Source: Anisus vortex (taxonomy: Eukaryota > Mollusca > Gastropoda > Planorbidae). From it: a DNA stretch of 64,000 nt. The notes beneath the pieces were generated by a model that had not been told where the DNA came from, searched no databases, and was given only the letters and a program-made list of their open reading frames with translations. The translations under genes and the position numbers were made by a program. Shown piece by piece: positions 12,501 through 25,297 of the stretch. Numbering within the stretch: position 1 is the stretch's first letter; each line of letters starts with the position of its first letter. The stretch lies in contig OX421495.1 of the NCBI GenBank assembly GCA_949126835.1, positions 23,656,533-23,720,532 on the forward strand, written 5' to 3'.

Positions 12501-14960
12501 TTTCAAATATGGTACCCCGGTACCTAATCATATTTCTCAAATGTTTCTTTTAAAAAAGTGTTTCATTAAATCTGACAAGCCGGAATGTAATTAAAAAAAA
12601 GTATGTTCCATTTGTAACAAAATTACATGAACAAATATTCAACATGTAAGTTTAAAAAAACTGCTAAATGAAACATTGTTCCACACTTTTAAACCTATTT
12701 TAAAAGGATGAACATAACAGTAAGGAACAAAAGTACAACATAAATCATAAATTGAATGCAAAAACAAAGAATAAAAGACTAAAATAAAGCTACAGAATCC
12801 ATGAAAAATTGACTAGTTTTCATTTCTTACAGCTTCAAGTGCTACATGCACACAAACCTAATCATTAAAATTTAAAAAATATGATTTAAAAAATAGGTTA
12901 ACAGATAGTCATGTACAAACTCTTTTCAATTTCTTCAGACACTCATAAATAAAAAAAAAAAAATGCAAAATTTCAACACCTATATTTCAAAGATTCATAA
13001 TAATTAAACTACAGTTTTATATGTTTGTACCCTTTAAACAGATGCCTTTGTTTAAATAATATTTATTTTAAAAAAGTAATACACAAACATTTTTATTAAG
13101 TGTTGAATTTGACATAGAAAAAAAGTCTAATAATGGTGGCAAAGTCCAAAATTTGCAATTTTTCTTTCTTTTGCACTAACATATTCATATTCCTTTTGGG
13201 CAACCCTTCAAAATGATTAATAATAGCAAAGAACTTTAACCAACAGGTTTACAACTATTATCATGTGACTAAGTTGTTTACCCCTTTTGTTTTGTCAACA
13301 CTCTGCTAGCTAGTATTTAGCTCATCCTGATTGCAACAGCTTTCCAAGACTTCATTGATTAGTACTTGAAACAGCAATTACCAAAATATTTTCAATTAAA
13401 AAACTTAAACAAAAATTTAAAGCTAACATTTTGTGTTTACTTATTACTCACAATGAACTAAATTTGACCAATTTGTGTTATTATAGCCGTTCCAAAAAAG
13501 TGTTCTATAAATTTTTTTTTTAAACAGAATTTCCACCATGTGAACGCTCTACTGCCGCTATTACAATCTATCAGTATCAGTACTATCTGGCTATTTCCTG
13601 CAAGTACTGAAAAGAAGCAAGAGTGATTTAACATTCAGTTAGCACTGCAGCCTAACTTTCAATGACATATATTACTGGCATTCAGTTATAAATTTCACCT
13701 AAACATGAACAATGATACTAGTACATTTTTATTTTCAACACAAAGTGTCACAAAAAAAGTAAATTTAAGCATGTTAAGCACAAGTTTGTTTTTAACCCAG
13801 TGCATTTATAACTAAGTGACAATTAAATTTAAAAAAATACACTTGAATGAAAACTTTGACATGTGTTGTGTAAAGTGAAAAAAGCATAGAAGGGACTCTA
13901 AATTAACCCACAAAAAAATCAATGAAACAAATGTCTCACAATATATTATTTTTTAAATTTTAGATGTTAATTGATGCATTATAACTCTATTAATTTACTC
14001 TAACTCTAAAGAATAAGAAGAAAAAAATGGGTAAAATGTGTAAAAAAAATTATTTTATTGCTAACAGTGAACAGTAGAATAATGTTCCACAGCAGAACAG
14101 TTCAGGATAAATACATTGAACAGCACCGGGGCATACAGGACGCGAACCTCAACAGAATGTGCCAACATAAACAGAGTTTTTTAAAACTATGTACAACTTT
14201 CTTTTTTTTTTTCCTTCTTCTGTATTTGCACAAAAAATAAATGCATGTTTAAAAACAAAATACTTTACAAATGTTCATTTGTTTAAAAATGTTTGATGAA
14301 GCAAATCAAAGACAAAATGATGATAAAATAACTAAATAGTGGCAATCTTTTTTTCTCTTGTTTTTCTAAATGATTGTGGCGATAGTGAAACAGCAAGCTG
14401 GTTGTTCGATATGTGTTGAACATCTCTGTCATATTGGACTTCATAAAAATATTTACACATGACAAAAAAACAACAACAGCAACACCAAGAAGAAAAAAAA
14501 TATATACAGAGATTCTGGGCAAATGGCAAACAAATTGTAAATATAGCAAATTAAAAAGCTGTTTTTTTTGTTTCACATAAAACAACAAATTCTGCTCAAC
14601 AATATTTTTTTTTACATTTTCTCAACAACAAAATGTACAAAAAACATTTTTTTCTTAATAAAAAAAAAATTAACAAGAGCTGAATATGAATCTCATACAA
14701 TTTTTTACAGATAAAAAAAGAGTTTAGAATTAATCTTTTTTTTTTAGTGAAATATAAGTGGACTTTATAAAAAAAAAATCATTTATATCTTGAACTTCAA
14801 GTTGAAGACCTCGAAAGAGCTCCTAAAAGAACTGCTGAATGAGATTTGTGGTTTGATTGCAATGTAAACAGTTTACAAGAGTCTTAATTACTTATTAGTT
14901 TAAAAAATATACTTGTTAAAATATGTACAGCTATCTCCTCTGTATAAAGATCTTGCTTCA
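9563..14960. other. AT-rich intergenic DNA, no supported gene
   Basis: More than 5 kb with many poly-A/T runs and short open frames of up to about 100 codons, all of low-complexity Lys/Asn/Phe/Leu composition and none joined by splice signals. The right end may be distal 3' UTR of menin. I see nothing else. Confidence 0.55.
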
Positions 14961-14967
14961 CAAATTC

Positions 14968-14973
14968 TTTTAT
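14968..14973 (-). terminator. Candidate menin polyadenylation signal
   Basis: TTTATT on the plus strand is AATAAA on the minus strand, about 350 bases past the menin stop codon at 15321. In DNA this AT-rich such hexamers are frequent, so the assignment is tentative. Confidence 0.3.
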
Positions 14974-15320
14974 TAATAAATGATTTTAAAAAAGGTTCAG
15001 CGTGTGCTTTTCAGTTATCAATAAGTTGATTAAAAGGACAGAACTGGAAAGAAAACAATATAGCAGTTTTAAATTGTACTCAAAAACATTTGTAGTTACA
15101 CAGAAAGCCCAACACTGTAACTGTAACAAAACTATTTAGATAACATATAATAAAGGCAGCTGTTTTAGAAGAACACTAAAGAAAGTTATTTCTGTCAATG
15201 TGTTTGTGTTTTGTGTACTAACATTAATCATTTTAATGCTTGAAGCTTCTATCTGCACAGGTTTAAATAAATTTTATATTTAATATTCAAGGATGGAATC
15301 CAAATCTCATAAAGGAAAAA

Positions 15321-18300
15321 CTAAACAATTTCCCTTCGTGGCCGTTTTCTTGCTGACCCCATAGGCTCACAAAAGTCCAAGAACCTTGAGTCTTTAACAT
15401 GGACTTGAGACTGGGCTGTCAGTTGAAGCTTGATGGCACTGGCATTAAGTTTGGCAGATTGAAACATTTTTTTCAAACCTTTCATCTTCTCACTCTTAAG
15501 CTCTACAAACACTGATCCTATTGCAGCAAGCATTTCAGCAGTTGGAGAAGGGGTGGGCAGGGGAACCGGCCGAGCTGCTTCCTCTGGTCTTTTAATGGAC
15601 AGCATCATTTCAGATGGACTCTCAGCTTTCAGCATCGAATCCATGGTCAGTCCTATGAACGCAGTGCCGTTAGACTTTGAGCTTAGGAATTCATCTACGT
15701 CTAGCCTGGCATCGGAACTAGGGTATTGGCCTGTTGAGCTAGACGTGGTGATAAACGCATCATCAGACGGGGTTGCCAGAGTGGCAGGGGAGGTGGAGAA
15801 AGGTTCACCTGCGCCTAGCAGATAGTCTTTGTTGAGAATACTGAGACTACACTGCTGAGCAAGGGCAGTAATGTTTGGATTCGGTGCTGAGTTACCCGAA
15901 CTGTCCTGCTGACCTACTTTATTGGCCAGCTCTTCAATGGTAGATTTTATTTTCTCTTCTGCTTTTTTGTTCTCATCTACGTTTCCTTGCTTGTCAGCTT
16001 CTCTTGGGGTAAATTTGACACTTGAATCCTTGGACGCGTTTGAATTTCTCCTCCGTTGACCTTTTCGGTTTTTAGCAGTCACCCGTTGACCCAATAAATG
16101 TGACGGAGTTAAATTGGTGGCTTCCTCTTTCTTCAGATGATCAAGAGCTGACTTTAGAGTCTCTTTCCCATCACATTTTAAAACTGTTACTCCATTCTGA
16201 GATTTGGATTTCTCCTTAGATTTGCTGTCGCTCTCATTGTCGTTCTCGTCATTCTCATCCTGCTCGCTGTCCTCGTCATCTTCGTCCTTCCCAACATCAA
16301 TTTTAGCACGTGTCCTCGGGTCAAACTTGTTCAAAGAAAAAGTCAGGTGTTGTGCCCAGCCAACATGTAACACTGGTGTGGAGCTCCCCTCTTCCCACTC
16401 ACAAATGCCATCGTAAAAGCGCAGAATATCAGCGTACACTTCAGGGTTGTATAGGATGTTCATCTGAGCACGATCAAGGGTGTTCAATGAGACAGCTTTC
16501 ACTATGTTTGGAATGAGCTCATTGGAAATCTCCAAAAATTCTTTGTAAATTTCTTCGTCTTCTCTGGTGTAGTTAAACCTGGTATTCAAAGATAGAAATA
16601 CTTAAATGGTAATAAAGAAAGAAAAAGGGGGCACAACTATGTAGAATTTAGTAAAATTTCTATGACTTTTCACAGGGCTCCTGAATAAGAATAGTAAACT
16701 TTAATAGCACACACAAAAATCACAAGATGAGTCTTAAAAGGCAGTGAGGTGCAGGCAAATTGTACTAATTTAATCTGGTCTTGCAATAGAGCATTGGGTT
16801 GTCAGCCTGTAAAGGTTCTAATGCACATAGTAAAACAAACAAGTCTTTTACTCCGTGGTATAGATAGTATGTACCTAGTACCTAAGAGAAAAATAAAAGT
16901 AATGTAACCCAGTCAAACCAATTTGATCCATTGGGTCCAGTGAGAGGCTATTCAAAAGTTTCTGCGGCCATGGCATTTTATTTAGGGGAAATAAAGAGTC
17001 ATCTGGATATTTTTCTGGACACACAATTCCAACCTAGGATATGACTAAAAGAATCTGATTGAATCTGCTTCACTGGACCTACAGTCTGAAATGATCTGAA
17101 TAAGGAACTTTCTAATCCAGTATTGTTAAAAAATCAATGCGAATCCAGTAGTTGCTAAATCGTTTAAGCATTTTAAATCATAAAATATAAACTGAAAATG
17201 TGGGCTTGAGAAATACTAGAAACTAGAGCAAAGAATAATGAGGGAAAAAAAGAGTATGCAAGAAGTGAGACTGGATAGGTTTGATCTAAATGAGTAGCAT
17301 ACCTGAAGAGAAAGGGCACTTACTTTCTTATAACATTAGACGCCTCTGCCCAACATTTTATAGATTCTTTATAGCAATGTTTTCTGTAGAGGTAACCTCC
17401 CATGTAGGTATAGGGATATACATGATGATTGTCATAATGTTTAATGGCTGAGGCAATGGCTTCCTGGAATATGCTAAGTGGTGGTGGCCGGCCAGGTGTT
17501 GGAGATATTTCCTCCAAATCGCCAAGGTTACCTAAAGCCATAGGATACCTGGAATGAAGGCATAAATATCATTAGGGTTCTATCAAAGCAATTTACATAG
17601 ACATAAAAGAGTTAGGTGTGCACTTAATAAAATAATACTCTTACTTTGAGAGATGCCCTTTATCATGCAACAGCCATAACAATTCCTGTGGATAGAGAAT
17701 AGTATCAGGTAAGGCAATTGACATATTATTAGTACCGGCAATTCTTGTAAAGTTTAAATATAGTTCATGTAAACATTATTGATTGTGATAAACTATAAGT
17801 CTAACAAAAGTGATGCAAGAGCAACTAGACAAATTTAAAACAAACTATTTATTAATAACATAGGGATGTTAATAGAGTGTTTTTATTTGTATAATCTGAT
17901 TTGAAACCGATTCCTTAAAAAACCCACTTTAAACACAATTCTTTACCTCCATGGTTTATTTCTATTGCTAGTAGAAATATATCGTCGTTGCCAGGCAAAA
18001 ACCGGCCAAGTCCAAAATAGAAAATTTTTCAGGAGAAGCAAAAAAAACTGCATAGATCGAGTAAACGAATCAACGTAGCTGCTTTAATAAGAAATAAAAC
18101 TGTAGAAATTATATTGGACAATACTACAAGATATTTTTAGACATAATGTGGGATGACCCAAGGAAAATTTTGGTAAAAAAAAAAAAAAACTGAAAATTTC
18201 CGACTTTTCCGGTTTTCGCCTGGCAACGACAATATATATATATACCAACAGTACAGAATTAGAAATGAACTTGTTCAATTGTCACCTTCCCTAATAAATT

Positions 18301-21300
18301 ATCCCTTAATAAAATATATCTGAAACATTTTATACCCATCCAGAATTCTTTAAAATATATTATTATATAATATTTATCAACACTATACAGTTTTTGTAGT
18401 AAAGTACCTGCTGTAAAGCTCCCATCTCAATACTGTCAGTAGTAACATTGATGGAAGGGTTGGCTGCAGATACAATGGCAGCAACCTCCATCATACGATT
18501 ACAGATGACTGGGTGACCATTAAGGTACAGCCAAGATTTCTCTGCCACACTCAGTGCTATGGACTGACCTCTTTTGTCTTCATTTCCTTTCCCTTTAGTG
18601 TTTAAATAAAAACAGATATTAAAAGAACCATTGTCATCACTCTATCCAAACTTCTGGATTCTTTTTAATCCAATGCTTGATAAACATAGCTGTGGGTGTT
18701 GTTTCATAAAACCTAGATCAGTGTTGACTTATGTCTAATGTCTATGATGATCAGGTGATCTAGACTTCTATGTCACTAAATTAATCTCAAATTTAAATAT
18801 TTTTACCATTGTGCATTCCGAGGCCTGAAATGTTTATCAGAAAAAGAAATATCCTATAAGGTAATAAGAAGACTAAATCTGTGAAACACTGATGGTGTTG
18901 AGATTGGTCTGGAAAGTTGTAGTGCATAGCTCACTTATCACAAGGATATAGATAATTTGATGTCTATACTTTAAACAAAATTACTTTTGAATGCCTGGCA
19001 TGTTCTAATTCATAAATTATTTAAATAATCAAGAACTAAATTAGTAATGTATGCTATTTAAGGTGATTGTCATAAAGAAAAATAAAAAAATTTAAATGCT
19101 GACATTTTCTTTTCTCAATGACTTGTCACAGTCTACAATAAAAATCTAAATGTATTAAAATGGTAGATAAAGTAATAGCTAAGACTTTATATGAGAATGA
19201 TTTTGATTTTCTATAGGCTTTTTTGTTTAAGGCATAACCCTAAATTCATTATGCATTAGTGACATACAAAAAGTTATAGACCTACAATACAAAACATTAA
19301 ACAGTTTCCATTCATACAAAAGCTAACATTTAAAATACATATTTAAAATGCACAAGCTACAAAACAATTTGAATAAAAAATACTAAAACCTATTATAATG
19401 CAAACAGCCTCATAGTGCCTTAAGTGGCCAAAGTAGTTCATATTGACATTAAAACGTTTTTTTTTAAATTTATACCATCCCACCCTTTTATGTTTTCATT
19501 TTGACTTAAGAAAGTTTCTTTTCATTTATATCTGCTCATTCCATTTTTAGTAGACCTATAACAGTTTATGAATCATTCCCCACTAAACTGGACATTCAAA
19601 TTACTTCCCTTTAGCAACCAGTATAAAAGAAATAAAATGTGTCCAAGTAAAAAAAAATATTTGTGTTGATTTTAAAATGTGATTTTCTAAGCCTACGCAA
19701 GCCAGTCAATTGTTAACCAATTTGTCTTTTTCCTTCTTCCAATTAAAAGGCATAAGCTACCGTATATACTCGCGTATAAGTTGTTCAAAACAAAAAGGGG
19801 GGGGGCTTGAAAAACCTTAAAATATTTGTCCATTTCAATTTCAGTTATATAAAGATAGTATATTTATACCTACAAAAGTTTCTAAATGTAAAATGTAGGC
19901 CCAAGCATATTTATATCATAGTAATTCTACATCGGGAGCACAGTAGCCGAGCGGCAGCGCGTTCGACTAGCGGGCCGAAGGTCCCGGGTTCAAATCCTGG
20001 AGCAGGCTAGGATTTATTCCCGGGTCTGGAGGGTGTCCCTGAGTTTACCCAGCTCTGATGGGTACCTGACATTAGCTGGGGTAAAGTAAAGGCGGCTGTG
20101 CATAGTGCTGGCCACACAATCACCTAGTATGCAGTGGCCACAGAAACTGGTGAATGCTGCTTCATTGGACATATGGATCAATTTGGTCCGACAAGTACTT
20201 TACTACTTACTTTAATTCTACATCACTACAATAAACAATACAGGTGATGTAACAAACTTCATGACAGAGTAGGGATGCTTTTTGAAATTTTCAAAAACGG
20301 TATGGGGTGTACAAGTCGCACCCCTACTATTTGTCTCAATTTTTGGTTTAAATAGTGTGACTTATCCGCGAGTATATGCTGTAAATATTATTTTTTATTC
20401 TGATATTTTAGTAGTCAATGTCTATATCCATAGAATTTGGCTTTCAGTTAAATATTAAATTAGTAAAATTGGCAACGGTAAGTAAGATTCACAATTGTAG
20501 AGTATTTTTTAAAACATATACCGTAAGATATGGAAAGTAATTTTCAGTTGGGTAAACGTGGACTTTAAATATTATTGTATTTGATCACCGCGAACTGAAG
20601 GGAAGTTAATATACAGCTTGTAATGATAGAAAGATTTGTTTATACAATTACCATGCCAAGTAACTTCTGCAGTATCAGTTCCATCTTCTCCAAACACAAC
20701 CCATGCATGATCTTCAGATAGGGACAGATGAATATCGTTTCGACCTAGTAGTTGGGCTGCAGCCACCACTCCAAAAGCCACTCCAAAACAGTCAAGCTTA
20801 TTACCTAAACAAAACAAACAATTAGTTTATAAAAATTAAAATCTTGCATTAACTGATCTGAATATTGAACTACCTACACATGATAACAAAAATTTACTGT
20901 TTATTTCTGTTGCATTATGCAAGACAAATGTGTGTGAACATTTCTGTCTGCACAACCCACAACACTGTTTGTTTGTTTTTACACAAAATGTTAAATAAAT
21001 ATAACAATAACAATATAATTTTCATTTAACTTATTACTACCTTTGCATTGTAAATAAATATTTTTTATATGCTAGGGCTTAACCGTAAATCGCTTTGACT
21101 GAATATCCCATTTTTTGGGCTCTATGTGCATTGGCAAATACAGGTACGGTAATATGCTCACAAATAGTTACAAATAAGAAACATCCATTTTTATTTCAAT
21201 TCTCTAGCCCACCCCATCCTGCATTTCTGCAAAGTTATGAGCCGGGAAAGCCAAATTTGTGTTGTTGATACTGACAAGAAAAAGCCAACACAGGGAATGT

Positions 21301-24257
21301 CTTTCAATTCGTCCTTTTGAACTTACATTTGAAACATTTTTATTAAAAACCTGGTTTTGAGATGAAAAAATATATGACAACCACACTTTACATGTTCTTT
21401 TTGTGTTCGTTTTGTTAGTTCAAATGTGTGGGTTAAAATAATGCAATTATCCTTTATGACACATTCTTAGATAAATTTGAATAAATTTATCAGGTGTATG
21501 AATGAGCCATGAAATGTTATTAGATCATGACAAATTCTTTAAAAAAATTAATTGATTTTCATTTAGCAGACTAAAATCCGAATTGCCATCACTATAGATC
21601 AATGGCTGTTACATGCTGCACACATTTTTAAGAGAATATTTAAAAGACATGAATGAAATCCCTGTATCTTTAACTTTGTCTGTTTGGAATGTTCAACATC
21701 AAAACCCAGTGTACAAGATCATCTCAAGTTGTTATTACTGTTATCCACTCTTATATGATAATGTCTAAAAATATGGGAGAAGCCTTTCGGCTCGTAAGTC
21801 CAGGGCGTAACAATGTAAATGGGGGATAAACAGGGCACATTAAGCTCCTGTCCAAGACTAGCCACCCCATAGAGTGCGCCGCATAACAAAAGGTACAGTC
21901 TTTGCAGGCATGTGCACTACTCTGCTTCTCCCCACCTGCTGATTTCCTCCGGATCTTAAAAGTGGTGGATTGCTCGTATTCCTGCAATATCGCCCATCAG
22001 CACATATTCCAGACTAGAGACGACAAGCTATTCTGCACATTGCTTCCTCCCCACAGAGTCTTTTGGCAGAGCCAGTGCAATAGTTACAATGTTAACATCC
22101 ATTCATAAAAACTTATCTGAAAGGTTTTTTTGTTCTAGAAGAGTGAAAGTGAATAGTGAATTTAGAAAGAATAGAAGTTAGACAGCCTGGGGTGGTGGGA
22201 GATTATAATGCACACATGGGGGGAGGAGTAGATAGATCAGATCAATTAATAGGAAACTACACAGTACTTAGAAAGACAGCTAAATATATGGTCTGTGCAA
22301 CATGAAATGTGTCATCACTAAAAAAATATCCCTTCCCCCCAAAAAGGAACCGGCCTGCAAAGAGTTAATTTTAATGTTTTCCAGAGAAGGCATGCCTTCC
22401 TTAGACTGGCCTAGACTAAAAATCTGTAGGAATTAAGTGTATCAGTGTAAGTGTAGGCTAATGTGAAAAATTTGATATAGTTTAAAATATGGCACATTAA
22501 CATTTCTTTCATTCAATGATTCATTTAATTATGATTAAACTAGGAGTTATGCTATGTTATTTTTTATTGTTTACGGTCGCCTGGCTCTGGAACATGCATA
22601 TGAATTGTTGCTGTCAAGCTTCTGACTTCTTATTAATAACAATTTAAACAAACAATAATCCTATCAAAAGGAAAAAACAAACACAAATACCAAACAGTAA
22701 AAAAGTATATAGGCCTAATAAAAAAAGTAGACAATAATATTTCACAGCACGGGAAAACCCAGTCCTGAAAAACACCATAATGTGAAAGCATTTCAAAGTC
22801 AAAGGGACATCATTCTGAAATAGCGTTCAGCAGCGCTTTTTTTGTAAAAAAAATAGGTGCCAGTACTCAGTGATGGATTGCCTAACTTTTGAAGCAGTTT
22901 CGCATTTTATATTTTAATTCTTATTGCGCGCAATTTTAAAATATTACAATTTTAACAAATTAATAATATAATTAATTAATAATAGACGTTAAAATACAAG
23001 AAAAGTAATAATTTTTCCCCACGCTGTACCGGTGCGTACAGTCACAAAAAAAGCACTGGCGTTCAGTTTAGAACCTTTTAACATACAGTGATTAGTAATA
23101 GATATAGGCCTAGGCCTACAACGAATTAAGCAATATTGTTTATATAATAAATATAAATTTCTTTTGCAGGACATTTCCAATTTAAACATATTTAACTTTT
23201 GTGCCGATCGGTCAAACGTCCTTTAGAAGAGCCTTTATATTTATAGCGAACAAACATATAAATATATATATAAACAAACATAAGGGCTAGGTCTATATAA
23301 TATAATATAATATAACTAGGCTATATAATATATAAACAAACAGTAGAACAACAAATCATGGAAAGAAAGTGGAGATGGATTGGACACACCCTCAGGAAAG
23401 ATAACAACAACAGAGCTAGACAGTACAGGCCTTAAAGTGGAACCCCCAGCCCCAGGCGAGGGCAAATCATGCAAATGACATAGACCCAAGAATATTCTGA
23501 AGAATATTGGATGAGGCTGGAAGTACTGGAAAGAGCTGAGAAGACCTGAAGCAACTGGCAAGAGACCTTGGTGACTGGTCGCAGTGGAGGAGAGTAGCGT
23601 GCTAGTGCTTTGACAGAGAGGCCCTTTGACATGTCCTAGTCTAGATGTTCCACAAGGAACCCAAAGGACAGATGTCTCAGATGATGATATATAAACAAAC
23701 TCATGGTAGTTATGTAGGTCTATCTGATCCTTAAAAACCATCAGTGAGGCTGAGACTATTAACTATTTTTTTTTACTATTACTTACTAATTAACTATTGT
23801 ATTAGTAGTATTAGGCTAGTTAAGGCTACTATTTTTAAGTAGGCCTACCTGTAAGAAAACTGTATAATGATTGTAAATGGGCTTTATCTTTGAAGCTACG
23901 AGATAAAGAACTCCAGATTACATCAGAAATTTTCTTTACTAGATCTCTATTTGAATATCCACTTGGGTATTTAGTCAAATCAACTGCACCTTTGACAAGA
24001 GTTTCAAATTTTGTATACAAAGCATCCACGGTACTGAAGTCCACAACTGGAAATATTGGACGCAACAACTTAGAATCATCGCCAGTAGGCACAGCTCTAT
24101 TTAAAGTCAAAGTGTTTTCTATGCAACCCAACACTATGGACAAAAGGGCAAGATTTGGATCTTCCTGGCTTTCTAACTGTTCTTTGAACAGATTAATTAC
24201 ACACTTTATGTCAGTGAGCGGAAAATGTTTCTTTACTCGATCTCGAAAGCACGCCAT
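15321..24257 (-). CDS. MEN1: Menin, complete, six coding exons
   Basis: Nuclear scaffold protein that tethers KMT2A/MLL1-type histone H3K4 methyltransferases and other factors to chromatin. Coding exons in order: 24257-23849, 20804-20652, 18592-18408, 17685-17645, 17548-17324, 16578-15321. All junctions are GT/AG and phases agree, giving 756 residues (human menin 615). Recognisable menin blocks: [10 protein letters not shown] and SLYSFLTG (end of exon 1), [11 protein letters not shown] and EVTWHG (exon 2), KGNEDKRGQ (exon 3), [13 protein letters not shown] (exon 5), [23 protein letters not shown] and PVLHVGWA (exon 6). The C-terminal menin helix [22 protein letters not shown] starts near residue 700, and a basic tail RKRPRR near 748 is a likely nuclear localisation signal. 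Extra length is a disordered acidic/basic region in the last exon. The start ATG gives an N-terminus aligned with human menin. Family assignment is secure. Confidence 0.97.
16905..16985 (-). repeat. Old fragment of SINE family A in menin intron 5
   Basis: CAATTTGATCCATTGGGTCC followed by TTTCTGCGGCCATGGCAT is a decayed copy of the 3' part of the tRNA-derived SINE seen intact at 50265-50540. The tRNA head is missing. Confidence 0.55.
17978..18236. mobile_element. 260-bp MITE with 28-bp inverted termini in menin intron 3
   Basis: The left end carries GTCGTTGCCAGGCAAAAACC and the right end its inverse GGTTTTCGCCTGGCAACGAC, with one mismatch and a further TATAT on each side. The internal part is AT-rich and noncoding. 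Superfamily is not assigned; the flanks are TA-rich, so a TA target duplication cannot be distinguished. Confidence 0.7.
19760..20381. mobile_element. Degenerate TIR element of the CCGTATATACTCGCG family, split by a SINE
   Basis: The left end CCGTATATACTCGCGTATAA and a mutated right end (GACTTATCCGCGAGTATATG) have the layout of the intact element at 48242-49868, each next to TA. About 340 bp belong to this element; the remainder is the SINE at 19934-20212. It lies in menin intron 2. Confidence 0.7.
19934..20212 (+). mobile_element. tRNA-derived SINE, family A, copy 1
   Basis: The head contains an A-box TAGCCGAGCGG and a B-box GGTTCAAATCC, tRNA-Leu/Ser-like, followed by a body ending in TGGATCAATTTGGTCCGACA and a TACTTTACTACTTACTTT tail. 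It is flanked by a perfect 12-bp target-site duplication TAATTCTACATC (19922-19933 and 20213-20224), showing LINE-mediated insertion into the older TIR element. Confidence 0.9.
22195..22320 (+). pseudogene. piggyBac-type transposase fragment in menin intron 1
   Basis: One frame reads [20 protein letters not shown] and continues [10 protein letters not shown] before a stop. This matches the piggyBac (DDE_Tnp_1_7) signature YNxxMGGVDxxDQ..YxxxRKTxKWY, which includes a catalytic aspartate. An extra G in the GG track, the missing KW and the absence of the rest of the transposase show it is a relic. GC-richer text at 21775-22130 may be part of the same or another dead element. Confidence 0.65.
22831..23058. 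mobile_element. 228-bp hAT-type MITE with perfect 8-bp TSD in menin intron 1
   Basis: The termini are CAGCGCTTTTTTTGTAA and, inverted, CAGTGCTTTTTTTGTGA. They are flanked by the 8-bp duplication GCGTTCAG at 22823-22830 and 23059-23066. An 8-bp TSD with CA(G)..TG termini is the hAT signature. No coding capacity. Confidence 0.88.
23335..23665 (+). pseudogene. LINE C-terminal fragment ([10 protein letters not shown]) in menin intron 1
   Basis: Plus-strand frames give [17 protein letters not shown], then NPQG-like and [13 protein letters not shown] text, the tail found after the reverse transcriptase of many RTE/jockey-group LINEs. Several stops and frame changes interrupt it. A 141-codon minus-strand frame across the region is its antisense shadow. 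Confidence 0.7.
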
Positions 24258-24912
24258 CTTTGATGCTGATGATTAAACAGTGTTTCCAGGCTTTGTCAGG
24301 GTAAAAGCCAAACCAAAGTTGTAAACGCCATAACAATAACATGTGAATGAGTTTCTTACAAAAATTTAAAGCTAAAACTAGCAGGTTTTTAAAAAATCAA
24401 ATTTAACACCGTTAAAACAAGCATGATAAAAATGGAAAAATTTAACATAAAAGTGAGATTAACAATTTTCGGCCAATATTCTAAAATTGTCTTCATAATG
24501 ACTTCTTGGGTTATTCTTGGGCAAATCCAGTCCAGGCTAAAAGTAAATGAGAAAAAGGTATAAGCTTATCCCTTGTATACTCTTTCGGCCAAAAATACAA
24601 ATAAAGCTTTTGCGAAAACTAAAATAAGAATATAAATCTCGCTTGAATAAAAAATAAATAGCGAATGAAAAGAAGCCCAAAACTCACATGTTACAAACGA
24701 GGTTAGCAACGCTGTCATTATGTTATTGAGTAATGTTAAGACCATGAAGTATATGGCCTATTAATCTATGTAAAAAACGATTCCAGTCATCCACTGAAGT
24801 AATTCACCGGCATGTGCCTTTGTGATTTTTCGCTTGTTCTGTGGACAAGAAGGCCATTAGGCACAGAAGTGCAAACATCATAATGAACCAACAACAACTG
24901 GAAGCAGTAGCC

Positions 24913-25028
24913 TAAGGGACGTCCATTAATTACGTCAACAAAATAGGGGGGAGGGGGGGTCTGAAAAAGTTTGACAATTGTTGACATGGGGGAGGGGGGG
25001 GGAGTTCAAGAAAAGTTGACGTCAACAA
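24913..25028. mobile_element. GTTGACGTAATTAA short element, copy 2
   Basis: Begins GGGACGTCCATTAATTACGT, followed by G-tracts and TTTGACAATTGTTGACATGG, and ends AAAGTTGACGTCAAC. The left end is the inverse of the right end of the 27.4-kb copy, indicating inverted termini. Confidence 0.65.
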
Positions 25029-25297
25029 TGTTACTTTTTATGAAGTAAATAATGAAACAAATTTAGTACTAAATTCTACATTTGTCCTGTTAAATTTATA
25101 TAGATAACATTAACAACATAGTTTTACGTTAATACAAATAAGAGACTTATATCAATTATAAAAATCGACATTTGATATGTCCTTTTTGTGTCCATCTTGC
25201 TAGTTTGTAGATCTATGTATGGGTGGAAACTAATGCAATTGTTAGCAAGGGAAAGTGACCGACCAAGTGTAGAAAACCTCACCTTCGCTGCCTAGCG

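Noticed and set aside
14283..14588. 101-codon minus-strand frame rich in Phe/Leu/Cys
   Set aside because: Low-complexity AT-rich DNA, no homology and no neighbouring exons.
15553..16516. Three plus-strand frames opposite menin
   Set aside because: Antisense of the last menin exon, including its acidic run read as poly-Ser.
19934..20010. A genuine tRNA-Leu/Ser gene
   Set aside because: It is the head of a SINE with a body, tail and target-site duplication.
23316..23741. 141-codon minus-strand frame
   Set aside because: Antisense of the plus-strand LINE tail at 23335-23665.
23890..24276. 128-codon plus-strand frame
   Set aside because: Antisense shadow of menin coding exon 1.
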